From NCBI GenBank assembly GCA_014529385.2, contig CM043971.1, positions 29,097,709-29,157,708 of the forward strand: a DNA stretch of 60,000 bases, given 5' to 3'. The notes below the pieces were generated by a model. The model searched no databases, was not told where the DNA came from, and worked only from the letters and a program-made list of their open reading frames with translations. Made by a program: the position numbers and the translations under genes. Origin of the DNA: Adiantum capillus-veneris (Eukaryota > Streptophyta > Polypodiopsida > Polypodiales > Pteridaceae). The stretch's first letter is position 1; every line of letters starts with the position of its first letter. Shown one piece after another: positions 42,243 through 52,413 of this stretch.

Positions 42243-43370
42243 TTGGAAAGATTGCAAAGATTTTCAGGATCTAAACAAATCATTACTTTGCCAGGCATAA
42301 CTACTTGCATACAACTTATGCAACAGTTGTATAGTGAGTTTGTGAGCAAGGGAAAGTTGGAAAGAGCAGTAAAGCACACGAGAGTAGAAGTCAGCTCTTA
42401 CGATGCTACAGAAGAGCCAGAAACTATGGTTAGAATAGAGTCTCCTGCTAGTGCCACTCTCACTCTTCATCAATCTCAGCTCCCCCCTGTATTACCTCTT
42501 TTCCAAAAACTATGATCTTCAACATACAAGCTCCGCAACTGAGAGAAGGGAGATGGGCACACGTGAAGCGTGTGGGTGTCACACATCCTGCATTTAAAGA
42601 GATATTGTATGCGGCGAAGATCTTCAAAGTTCGCTTGCATGGACCCACAGTGGATCAGCAGGTCATGGACAAAGCCACAATTTTGAACATCACTCATCGT
42701 GGCATTATTTATCCACTTGTCATGGTCCACCACATAGAACGTCCAATGCTCATTTCACATTTTTGGAATGGTGGCCATGTAGACTAATGGATAAGAGAAT
42801 GCACTGCAAATGGCAGTCAACCTACCATTCGTGATTATGTAGCCACTAAAGGAACAATAGAGTTATTCCAAAATAACATTTTGTAGATAATAAACGCTCT
42901 TCTTTAGACCCTAAAGTATCTACATGCACACGACTATCTCCACAATGACTTTCACTCTCGCAACATGATGCTTCGATTTGGACAGAAGGGGGTCTATGCA
43001 AGCGTTGTGGATTGTGGATCATGTACAAAGGCAAAAACAACGACATGCTTTCCTCCTCTCTGCAACTTGCAAATAGAAACTAGAAAGCAGAGCAAGAGAG
43101 ATTTTCCATGGGTTGTGCCAGAATGCATATCTACTAATCCCCCTCCCTGGAATAATGCCATGGATATCTACTCCATGTGTCATACTTGTAAATGAATCTA
43201 GAAGTGCATGTCAGTGCCACAAGTGCAAAACAAAAAGGATTTTTTAAGCAATGTTCTTACCCACCTTGAGAGTGGCAAGCGAAATAATCGCTCAACCCGA
43301 CCTAACGCTTTTGCTCTTTCTCTCTCTCTAAACGGTGCCCGTAGAGTGGGCTATGACATTGTAATGATTT
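42243..43370 (+). pseudogene. Degenerate protein-kinase-like gene
   Basis: One frame from 42,512 to about 43,360, interrupted by stops near 42,786, 42,883, 42,904 and 43,193, reads like a protein kinase. There is an amino-lobe stretch (VTHPAFKEILYAAKIFKVRL, then IIYPLVMVHHIERPM). A catalytic loop LHNDFHSRNMMLRF has the H-x-D and N of the kinase HxDxxxxN pattern, and VVDCG stands at the DFG position. Then come WVVPECISTNPPPWNNAMDI and a carboxy-lobe stretch. An upstream frame (42,243-42,515) in another phase has EPETMVRIESPASATLTLHQ. The stops and a frameshift make it non-functional. It is the only clear non-transposon gene relic here; it could be a host gene copy or cargo of a transposon. Confidence 0.55.
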
Positions 43371-43619
43371 TTTGTCTATGACCAACTGATGATTAAAGTG
43401 ATGAACTATTTATTGTCCTCTTTAGTTGCACTTGTAAATTATGTAATTGATCAAGTTATCTTGTCTCTTTCCAACGACATGGTGATAAATATTATGTCTC
43501 TTTCTTTGGCAGCATGATTAAGTTATCTTGTCTATTTCTTTGAAGATTTGAAAGTGATAACATGTTAACTTTACGATAAGTCTTTCTAATGATGACATGT
43601 TCACTTGATTAACAGATAT
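43371..43619. other. Spacer
   Basis: AT-rich. The word TTATCTTGTCTCTTTC recurs with variation at about 43,456 and 43,516. No gene is seen. Confidence 0.5.
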
Positions 43620-44370
43620 GGAAGAAGAAACTAACCACATTGAATCGCAAGCCATCTACAAAGAAGAGAGAGATCTTTAAGGTCAAGAGAAAGACCTCAA
43701 AGCTATTCTGCAAATCGAAGAGGACGAGTCCGGGTTGCAAGGAGAGCTTCTTAGCCTTAAAGAGTGTAGGAAGCTATGTCCAATCCACTTTATGCACCAA
43801 CATTTATTTTGAATCAGCGACAATGTCAAGGAATCAACTCCTATAAAGTTTCATATTTGTAGCACAAAGGACTCGCACGAGTATTGCTACAAAGATTCAT
43901 ACATCGAGAGAGATTTATGCCAAACAATAATCAAATGACATTCTACTTTATACAACAATGCTATGTTTACAAAATCCTTGGGAGACGTTAGATTGGTCAG
44001 ACCGCCCCAAGAATTCTGGCGTTGGCCATGGTCGGATTGCAGAGAAAGTGGCAGCAAGTCACGCCAATAATCTAATGCCTGCACGCAAACGTCCCATAGT
44101 TTCGCTTTGCAAAGAATCAAAGATGCTTGTTACATTGGCAAGCCAAGGGCAAGATCTTGCAAGCCAAAGAGAGACACCTGATATTTTGCATGACAGAATC
44201 CTTGAGCTTGAGATAGAGCTATCAGAGGCCCAAGCCAAGCTACAACATTATGCAACACTCTACAGACCATTGCAAGCAAGAAGAACATCCACCAGACCCA
44301 TCTCTTGTGCCTGAAAGTATTGAGTTCAACATAGATGAACTACTCAATGAGCTGACTCAATCTTTGGCTT
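43620..44370 (+). pseudogene. Unrecognised broken coding sequence with coiled-coil-like segments
   Basis: Starting at ATG 43,620, one frame reads EEETNHIESQAIYKEERDL, stop, GQEKDLKAILQIEEDESGLQ plus GELLSLKECRKLC, stop, ESTPIKFHICSTKDSHEYCY, stop, then KSLGDVRLVRPPQEFWRWPW. In another frame it continues ILHDRILELEIELSEAQAKL to about 44,314. The Glu/Leu/Lys heptad-like spacing suggests coiled coil. It lies 250 bp after the kinase-like relic on the same strand and may be part of the same ancient gene. I do not recognise the family. Confidence 0.4.
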
Positions 44371-44539
44371 GAGCACTCCGCTCACTTTACCCCTATCTAT
44401 TTTGGCAAGGGCTACAATTTTTGTAATCACAGCTTGTCATTTATCCCCTCAACTGTCCATTTTTGTATTCTTGATCAAACAAATTGTATTGTATTGTATC
44501 TAGTTGTAGTTATGACTCTTATTGCAAAGGTAACTTGAG

Positions 44540-44540
<1 letters not shown>

Positions 44541-44577
<37 letters not shown>

Positions 44578-44578
44578 G
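44541..44578. repeat. (TA)10(GA)9 microsatellite
   Basis: A TA run at 44,541-44,560 passes directly into a GA run. Confidence 0.9.
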
Positions 44579-44633
44579 TGAACATCTTGTAGAGTAAAAT
44601 GGTGATGTGTCATAATTACTTATAGGCCTTTAG

Positions 44634-46675
44634 TCATACATCTTTGTCTCCATCAAACACACCAATCATATCATCTATTTCATCCATATCAGAGCATTTT
44701 GAAGCTATCTCCCATTCTATATCATTGTCATCATCTACTTCTGCACCTATAGCTTCATGGGTTTGAAAGAAACCATAGTGATTTTGTGTTGCTCTTGAAG
44801 CAATGTTCACTGGTTTATGAATAAGCCTCATGTACATAAACCGAATCAGCAACATGTTTATGATAAAGTTGATTTTGTTTCTTGGTATACATAAAGTCAA
44901 AAGCCGACCAATTTCTTTCATAGCTTCCACTTGATGTAGCAACAAATAGAACTCTAGCATCAATGTGTTGCAGCTCCACTCTCTCCTCACCATACTCCTT
45001 CCACCATAGAGGCACACTTGTGTGTGCAAAGGAATCTATATTTCATGGATCCTAGAACATGCCAGTTCTATTAGCATAATTGTCTTGCTAATGAAAAGTA
45101 GTCTTCCTATCCTCTTGTCTTGAAGTCACTCGTGACTTCTTTATTGGCTGATTGTTGGTGCATTTAAAATTTAGGATCCAATACAAATGCAGCACCATAC
45201 AATGGTGTATGCAATTGCACCCATCGCTTGTTGGCAGCTGTGATTATGGAAGCTTTGTCCTTTGCACCAAAGCCACCATCCCCTCTTACTTTGTGTAATG
45301 CCTCTAAAATATACCAATAGACTCCACCACACAAAAGAGTCTTTGTCGACTATCCACAAAAGATCTACAAATGGTTTGGCCAGGGTGACAATTCTCTCTA
45401 CATTGGGCCAAAAAACTTGCGACTTACAAGTTGTACACATCTTGTAGCTGCCTCTTAGTAGCTAGGATACTTGCTAAGCCAAGCATGCCATCGTCTATCA
45501 GCTACCATTTCAATCAATGCAGACTTCACTTCTTACAAGGTGGCAAGAACATAGTATGCGGTTGCAAACCTTGTCGCATAAAATATCTGCAAAGTTTTGT
45601 TGGGTGATTTTATTCAAGAACGAGCATACAAAAATTGATGCTATCTAATAAATTTCACCACATGATCCAACAACATTTGTTGTATGACGGGGCCATTTTC
45701 CCAATGTCTTTTAATATCAAAGTAAGAGTATGCGTAGCACATGGCACCCAAGTAGTTTTGGGTACTTAACTTGGATAGCCCTTCTTGAAGCCTTGTAATT
45801 GAATACATTATATGTGACAATTGTAGTCACATTATTTGGCCCACCTGCCTTTGCTATAATATGCTCATATATCCTTCCTAGATAATCACTGGTCTTATCT
45901 TTTAAAGAGGTGTCAATGCTTCTACGAACATAGACCCTCTAGGATTGATAAGCATCACATTGATGAGAGGCTTCTTCTGACAGTTGGTCCATCCATCCAA
46001 CACTACGGTGCAACCATATGCAGTAACAAAGTCCACCACCGTGCCCTTGAGGATTACTTTAGTACTGTCTTTTACTTTATCTAGATACTCTGTGTGCATC
46101 TTACTATAATCAAGAAGCACAAACCCTATTTTGACCATGCTCATTAAAGCATCTTGAAATATGGGATTGCGCATAGCATTGAATGGTATACCGCATGCCA
46201 CAACATCTTGCATCCATTTCAAGTGCAACTCAAGAAACCATTGCTTATCTATTGCTTCATTAAGCGTTTGGCCATTGGATGATGCTCTACTAACTTTAGT
46301 TGAGCTAGGATTTGTTGTTGCTGACGTTGAAGCATGTCCATGAAAAGGAGTTGACTAGGGAGTGTGATCATTTGCTTCCGTAGGCACATGCTCTGTCCTC
46401 TCATTTACAACAGACATTTCAACATCCATTGCAAATTGTTTGGCATTAGCACTTTTCTTTTTAGCTGCAAAAATTTGCTTTGCTATGCAAGCATACTTTG
46501 TCAATCTAGCATGAATATCTCTTGGTGGATCCATATGCTCGAAAACATTAAGAGGTACTTTCAAAAAATGCTCTTTGATTCTGGTCGCATTATCGTTGAA
46601 CTCATGACCACAAGTCTTGCATTTCAATCGAGGTGTATTCTTTCCAGCATGTAGCTCGTGGATTTAACTCCACTC
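44634..46675 (-). pseudogene. Decayed hAT transposase
   Basis: Minus-strand pieces appear in the family order. There is a BED-type zinc finger at 46,627-46,355 (MKCKTCGHEFNDNATRIKEH). A DUF659-type catalytic part follows at 46,228-45,902 (GIPFNAMRNPIFQDALMSMV; TVVLDGWTNCQKKPLINVML). The middle part at 45,440-45,171 reads VERIVTLAKPFVDLLWIVD. The carboxy dimerisation domain at about 45,015-44,815 reads SSGSYERNWSAFDFMYTKKQ, then VADSVYVHEAYS. Stops and frameshifts separate them, so the enzyme is dead. I could not identify terminal inverted repeats or an 8-bp target duplication. Confidence 0.8.
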
Positions 46676-46921
46676 ATGTCCTTTCACCATGCTGATAGAT
46701 AAATTAAACTAACACATCAACAAATCCACTTGTTAATTTTGAGATCAAAACTAATTCAAAGCAATGCTCTATCGATCAATATAGTGATCAAAATCTGTCC
46801 ACATTATCAATTAGTCTCGTGCTACATTATCAATTAACAATAAACAATGATAGTCTTAGCATTCTTCAATAAATTCATGTCAATCAAATTATATAGGTTA
46901 CGCTAAATAACTTCATCACTT
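46676..46921. other. AT-rich spacer upstream of the hAT relic
   Basis: Contains imperfect recurrences of ATTATCAATTA and ATCACATTGC-like words. No gene is seen. Confidence 0.4.
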
Positions 46922-47215
46922 CAAACAAAACATTTCAATCACATTGCACTATATCAATTCATCTAAAGTGCAAGATTTTGGCTTTCACACATTACGATAA
47001 TCGATAATCTTAATCACTTATTTAAAACAATACAAACAAAACTCATCACCATGTTGCACTATATCAATTTATCTAAAGTGCAAGCTTAAAGCTTTCACAC
47101 ATTACGATAATCAATAATATTGATCAAATCTTGCAATTGATTCTCATTGGAACACATTGATGATTGTCATATCTATCTGAAGTGCAAACATGAAGTTCTC
47201 ATACTCCACGATAGA
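46922..47215. repeat. About 110-bp tandem repeat, two clear copies and a third partial one
   Basis: TGCACTATATCAATT, ATCTAAAGTGCAAG and CTTTCACACATTACGATAAT occur in order at about 46,945 and again at 47,055. A weaker third copy is near 47,170 (ATCTGAAGTGCAAAC, CTCATACTCCACGATAG). It lies upstream of the hAT transposase start, where subterminal repeats would be expected. Confidence 0.8.
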
Positions 47216-48544
47216 TCTTTGAACGCTTATCTATCTGCAATTGATGCATGTGTACGATCACACAGTATGATAGACATAGCAATCCAAATAAAGATAATGT
47301 AATATCAATGTATTTGGACATGCGCATTTGGACACTTTGAGCAGCCATCTTGATTAGCCCATAACAAAAATTCTTGGCAAAAAACCACCATAAAACATAC
47401 ATATCTGGATACACTTGTCTACCCATGACCTTCGCACCTACTCTTGCACTTGAGTATACACCTATAGACACCCGTATCCTTGCTTGTTCCCTCTTCTAGC
47501 CTAGAGAAACTTTAGATGTACCACTGGATTGGAGGTGCACACACATGTGTGCGCAATGATGTGTCTACACGTGGAGCAAGGAATAGCTTGGAGTGCGATA
47601 ATGTTGTAAGTGCAATGACTTGCTCATCGAATTCTTAATTGATTGACATGGATTCAATGTGTGCTAATCAATTGCTAAAATTACATGTGTAAATCAATTG
47701 GCATGCTTTGTGTGCCTAATTTGATTGATTTGGAATGAAAGTAAGAGTTAATTTTGATTATTGAACCTTATGTGTGTGCATAATAATTAATAATTAAGAA
47801 AAATTGGCTTTGTGTAATGCCAAAAGGAGAAAAATCTACCACAAATAAAATGTGTGTGCACCTATTTTTTAGTGTGTGCATGCCAAAAAATCAAAAAATT
47901 GATCTTAATTAGGTGTGCAAATCACTTTATTGATATGTAGGCAAGGCAATTACTATCAATGGTAATGTCTATTTGCCAAGAAATTGAGCAAAAATTGAGT
48001 GTGTGTGCTCACTTCAAGACCACTTGATTTCATGATTGATTGTCATTAGGATGCCAGATTACTTTTCAATTGGAGTCCTTTCCAATTTCTGCCCTACTAT
48101 CAAATGCTATACTCTTATTTACCTATCCTCAATTGGGAATAAAAAATTACTATACCTATTTTATGGTAATTTTTCTAAATTATAAAATAATGAAGGTCTC
48201 AATGCTCGATCACATAATCATTGGTGTTGACTACGTACGCATTTCTTCGTTAATGTAGCCTAGATGCTTGCATGAATAAGCTAATTGCATTCAAGAAATT
48301 TGTTAATTTAAAATGATGGATTGTTCATGCAAGAAAATATAAGTGATTAATAATGTGATTAGTGCATAAATGGATGGTGTTAATGTGTATGTCGTCTTTT
48401 AGACCTTACATAAATTTTTGCCTACCATAATGAAAACTCATTAGAATAGAAGTATAAGAATTGGTGTAATTAACATTCCATCAACCTTATTGGTTTTTGA
48501 AAAATTAGTTCTTACACATTTTCAAGATAGCTATTAGAAGTGAG
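47216..48544. other. AT-rich intergenic sequence
   Basis: No recognisable gene. The words TGTGTGCA and ATTGATT recur often. Short frames at 47,199-47,471 and 48,040-48,258 show no known feature. Confidence 0.45.
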
Positions 48545-48834
48545 ATGGCCCCAAAAAGGACCCGTGTTAACGAGACTCAAAATGGTGAGGCTGACACTAG
48601 CCGAGAAGCTGATAAGGGAAAGAGGATTTCCTTGGAGGACGTCCCACCAAACTCACTAGGCTCTATTCCTACATTAGACAAAGTTAGACTTAATTTAGTT
48701 AAGTATTTGCATTCATTGCATAGACGATAGAGTAGGAAAAGGAAAAACAATCTCAATGGATCATTAAATTACGGTATATGTATTATATAATTTTTCTTGT
48801 ACTGAAAGATTGTTTGTAAAGTAGTGTGTTTACT

Positions 48835-49480
48835 CGTAGGAAAGAAATGTTTGCCTATTAGGAAAACTCTCGAACTTTCTTCATTCAAAAAGCCTATACT
48901 GATATAGTCAAAACTTCCTTTGATATCGAGGGAGGAGGGCTTAGCGGAGTGAATGCTAAAAAAGTATATATGGGTGCACACATCTTGCGGTTTTGTGCCC
49001 AAAATGCAAAATAGTACTTGCATATTTGTTCCTAGATTACAAGTTAGTCACTGCGGATTTGTGCCCAGACTACATGACAATCTAGTTGTATGGGAAACTA
49101 AAGACACCGGGAGCAATAAACTCTTGCTAAGAGGAGTGAACTCTTGGAATTTGGATATTTTAAAAAAGAAGAGTCATAAGTTTTTTTTCTTCTAGGAAAG
49201 ATTGTTTTAGTGCCTCCTTGATAATGCTTGAAGCATTGTTTTAACGAGCTTGTGATGGGAACCTTTAAAAAGGATTTTTGCGTATAAACAATCACGTGGT
49301 AGTAATTAGAAAACAAGTAAAAAGTGTGGGTGCAGAGATCAAAAGTGGGGACTGGTTCAGGTTGCCATTCAAGAATGGGTGTTCACGATTAGTCAAGAAA
49401 CTCAGAGTCAAGAAGTCCCAAATATACGTGCCGTTGAAAGCTATGGGGAAAAAGGTTTTTGGATTTTCTCTCTTTTGGAA
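48835..49480 (+). repeat. Left arm of a diverged inverted repeat
   Basis: Matches the reverse complement of about 57,040-57,730 through several blocks: GTGGTAGTAATTAGAAAACA, AGTGGGGACTGG, CAGGTTGCCAT, AGGAAAGAA and GGGAGGAGGGCTTA-like words. Identity is roughly 65-75 per cent by eye. Confidence 0.65.
48983..49081 (+). repeat. 33-bp tandem repeat, three copies, encoding an 11-residue unit
   Basis: The plus strand encodes CGFVPKMQNST, CIFVPRLQVSH and CGFVPRLHDNL in a row. Confidence 0.7.
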
Positions 49481-49497
49481 GGTGAGAATTAGGGACA

Positions 49498-49819
49498 TAT
49501 AAAGAATGAGGATGCAAGAGAGCTACACAAGACAAGCACAAAGCACACAGAGATGGAAAGCTTCTTCTTCTTCTTCACAGAAAAGAGAGTACAAAATGAC
49601 TAAGTGCTAAAGCTGAAAAGTAGCACATATGTACATGCGGTCACTAAGTGTGAACTCGCTAGAAGCGTACTAGGCTGGCACTATAAGTGTAGTCCAGCTG
49701 TAGAATCACTGGCAGAGATCCTCCGTGTCGGTCACCTAACGCGCCAGTGAGTAAATGCCGTAAGCGGCCAAGACCCGTAGTGGATGCCAGCTCAAGGTGT
49801 AGAGCTCGACATCTCAACA
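49498..49819 (-). repeat. Copia 3' LTR
   Basis: 322 bp. In plus orientation it starts TATAAAGAATGAGGATGC (the other copy has TGTAAAG) and ends TCTCAACA. It differs from 54,401-54,722 at about four internal or terminal positions. Confidence 0.9.
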
Positions 49820-52413
49820 CTCCCCCTCGAGCTCTGCATGTCGTAGAGTCCAAGCATAGTTCGGAAACGTTGAAGCTTCTCAGCTCCGAGGGCCTTGGTA
49901 AAGATATCCGCTATCTGCTCCTCTATGCTGACGTAGACCAAGTCGATGTCGCCCGCCAACACTCGCTCTCGAACGTAGTGGTAATGGACCTCTATGTGTT
50001 TGGTCCTGGCATGGAACACTGGGTTCCTAGCCAACTGCATGCTGTTGAGGTTGTCACAATGGGTGAAAATCTGCTGGTCCACCTGCACTCCCAAGTCCTC
50101 AAGTAATGTGCGTAGCCAAGCTACCTCGCACGCCGCAACTGCTGCACCTCTGTACTCGGCCTCTGTGCTCGATAAAGCAACCGTAGGCTGCTTTTTGCTG
50201 CTCCAAGTAACAGCAGCACTCCCAAAAGAGAACATGAAGCCACTCGTAGATCTCCTATCAACAATGCTACCTGCCCAATCTGCATCTGTATACCCATACA
50301 ATGCTAATGGTGCATCTGCTGCATAGAACAATGCGTAGTCAAGAGTACCTTGCACATACCTAAGTGTGCGTCGTACTCCATCCAAATGTGGCTTCCTCGG
50401 AAGCTGCATGAACTGACTCTCCAAGCCTACTCTGTAGCTCAAGTCTGGCCTTGTGATAGTCAAGTAGATTAGACTACCCACAATCTTCCTGTACATGTTG
50501 ACATCCTCAAAAACATCACCCTTCTCTGCACTCAGCTTTGCATTCACATCCAAGGGAATAGAAATTGGCTTACAATCAGCCATACCATACTTTGACAACA
50601 TGTCCAAAGCATACTGTCTCTGTGATAGCCATACACCCTCTGGAGTCCTGATCACCTCAATGCCAAGAAAGTAGCGCAACTCGCCTAAATCTTTCATTTC
50701 AAACTCCTGTTTGAGAAGACCCTTCACATGGTCAATCTCCATAGCATTGTCACCAACAATAATAAGTTCATCTACATATATGGTAATGACCACAATCCCC
50801 ACATCACTCTCACGTACATAGAGTGAATGATCAGCATGAGCTCTCCTAAAACCAATACTGACAAGATACTTGGCAATCCTGTCATACCATGCTCTAGAGC
50901 CCTGCTTCAAACCATACAAAGCTTTGAGAAGTCTGCATACATAATCTGGGTAACCTGGATCGACATAACCAGGTGGCTGATCCATATACACTTCCTCTTG
51001 CAACTCACCATTCAAGAAGGCATTCTTTACATCCATTTGATGCATAATCCATCCTCTAGATGCAGCCACTGCTATGACAGCTCTCATTGTCATCATCTTT
51101 GCCACTGGAGCAAAGGTCTCCTCATAGTCTATGCCATACGTCTGTGCATAACCCTTTCCGACCAGCCTTGCCTTGTGACGCTCAATGTTACCATCAGCCT
51201 TATGCTTGGTTTTATACACCCATTTACAGCCAATAGCTTTCTTGCCACTTGGAAATGGCACCAACTCCCATGTGTCATTTGCTTCCAATGCAGCCATCTC
51301 TTCATTCATTGCATCATCCCAATGCACATTTCCAACTGCATCCTCAAAACATGTGGGCTCCACATCCTGTATCACCTTAGCCATGTAGGCTTGGTGATGC
51401 ACTAGATACCCATCATAAGTCAATTTTTGAACTGGATTTCTGACTCTATTAGATCTGCGCGGTCCTGGGTCACTCCTTTGCCCTCTAGCATCTTCTTGTA
51501 CTTTCCTTACACCAGGTGTCCTGACAGCCGGAATTCCAAATTCCTCATCAAGACTTTGTTCAGAACCATCTGAATCCATGTCTACATGTGAAAAACCTGA
51601 TGATGCATCAGCCATAAAGGGAGGTTCATCAACCTTTTCCTTTCCTTTTCGTGATACATTCCCTGTACCTGTTGGTGGAGTAACCTGCGTACGTAGTCTT
51701 CCATTCCATGGTTTCTCAACAGAGCCACGAGAAGAGGACTCTTGTGGTCCACTCAAAACCTGTGACTGTGGCCTCACATTTTGTACAACCACATCATCTT
51801 TTACATCAGCCCCAATAGTGCCATGTGCATTACTGTACCAGCTGCTCATCTCATCAAAGACTACATCTCTGCTCACTCGTAATTCTCGTGTAGTAGGATT
51901 GTAGCATCTGTACCCCTTTTGTTCAAGGGAATATCCCACAAGAATACATTTCTCTGCTTTAGGATCCAATTTCCTACGCAACTCATCTGGTACATGCACG
52001 TAAGCTATGCAGCCAAACACTTTCAAGTGTGCCAAATCAGGCTTTGTACCTGTAAACTTTTCCTCAGGTGTTACATCATGCACCGCAGCTGTAGGTGTCC
52101 TGTTCATAATGTACACAGCTGTATTTACAGCTTCAGCCCAGAAATGATGAGGCATGTTCTTCTCATTCATCAATGCATGTGCAACCTCTGCAATGTGCCT
52201 GTTTTTCCTTTCTGCGACCCCATTCTGCTGTGGAGTATATCTACATGTAAACTGCCTGTGTATACCATGCATTCGCAGAAAATCTGAAAAATCATTGGAG
52301 AAGTACTCTCCCCCTCCATCTGACCTCAATGTCTTGATTTGCATATCTGTCTCCTTCTCAATCATGACTTTGAAGTCTTGAAAGTGACCAAACACTTCAC
52401 TTTTGTTACGCAT
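49792..52413 (-). CDS. Copia integrase core, reverse transcriptase and RNase H
   Basis: 873 codons. The integrase core carries TLRSDGGGEYFSNDF and QQNGVAERKNRHIAEVAHAL, then FGCIAYVHVPDE. RT begins near WELVPFPSGKKAIGCKWVYK, with DYEETFAPVAKM, HQMDVKNAFLNGELQEEVYM and LYGLKQGSRAWYDR. The catalytic box reads YVDE (50,767-50,778) where the family has YVDD. RNase H follows: GYTDADWAGS, STSGFMFSFGSAAVTWSSKK, SSTEAEYRGA, THCDNLNSMQLARNPVFHAR and TKHIEVHYHYVRE. The frame overlaps the 3' LTR by 28 bp. Upstream it is separated from gag-protease by a one-base frameshift near 52,497. The Asp-to-Glu change is expected to impair polymerase activity. Confidence 0.92.
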   Translation of the reverse strand: MRNKSEVFGHFQDFKVMIEKETDMQIKTLRSDGGGEYFSNDFSDFLRMHGIHRQFTCRYTPQQNGVAERKNRHIAEVAHALMNEKNMPHHFWAEAVNTAVYIMNRTPTAAVHDVTPEEKFTGTKPDLAHLKVFGCIAYVHVPDELRRKLDPKAEKCILVGYSLEQKGYRCYNPTTRELRVSRDVVFDEMSSWYSNAHGTIGADVKDDVVVQNVRPQSQVLSGPQESSSRGSVEKPWNGRLRTQVTPPTGTGNVSRKGKEKVDEPPFMADASSGFSHVDMDSDGSEQSLDEEFGIPAVRTPGVRKVQEDARGQRSDPGPRRSNRVRNPVQKLTYDGYLVHHQAYMAKVIQDVEPTCFEDAVGNVHWDDAMNEEMAALEANDTWELVPFPSGKKAIGCKWVYKTKHKADGNIERHKARLVGKGYAQTYGIDYEETFAPVAKMMTMRAVIAVAASRGWIMHQMDVKNAFLNGELQEEVYMDQPPGYVDPGYPDYVCRLLKALYGLKQGSRAWYDRIAKYLVSIGFRRAHADHSLYVRESDVGIVVITIYVDELIIVGDNAMEIDHVKGLLKQEFEMKDLGELRYFLGIEVIRTPEGVWLSQRQYALDMLSKYGMADCKPISIPLDVNAKLSAEKGDVFEDVNMYRKIVGSLIYLTITRPDLSYRVGLESQFMQLPRKPHLDGVRRTLRYVQGTLDYALFYAADAPLALYGYTDADWAGSIVDRRSTSGFMFSFGSAAVTWSSKKQPTVALSSTEAEYRGAAVAACEVAWLRTLLEDLGVQVDQQIFTHCDNLNSMQLARNPVFHARTKHIEVHYHYVRERVLAGDIDLVYVSIEEQIADIFTKALGAEKLQRFRTMLGLYDMQSSRGSVEMSSSTP

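Larger units (their letters stand above)
48545..49497 (+). pseudogene. E5a: truncated repeat copy with coding remnants
   Basis: The plus strand starts MAPKRTRVNETQNGEADTSR (61 codons). After decayed sequence it reads NNHVVVIRKQVKSVGAEIKS plus GDWFRLPF, and then LRVKKSQIYVPLKAMGKKV at 49,278-49,460. The minus strand at 57,270-57,040 encodes a diverged copy (NNHVVVIRKQ, ESGDWLRLPY, with KSQMFVPLKDMEKKV-like words in another frame). Its right end is cut by the copia element at 49,498. Since the other copy lies next to a gypsy RT remnant, it may be the amino part of a retroelement polyprotein. The family is not recognised. Confidence 0.4.

Noticed and set aside
47199-47471. 90-codon minus-strand frame
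   Set aside because: It overlaps the 110-bp repeats and has no recognisable domain.
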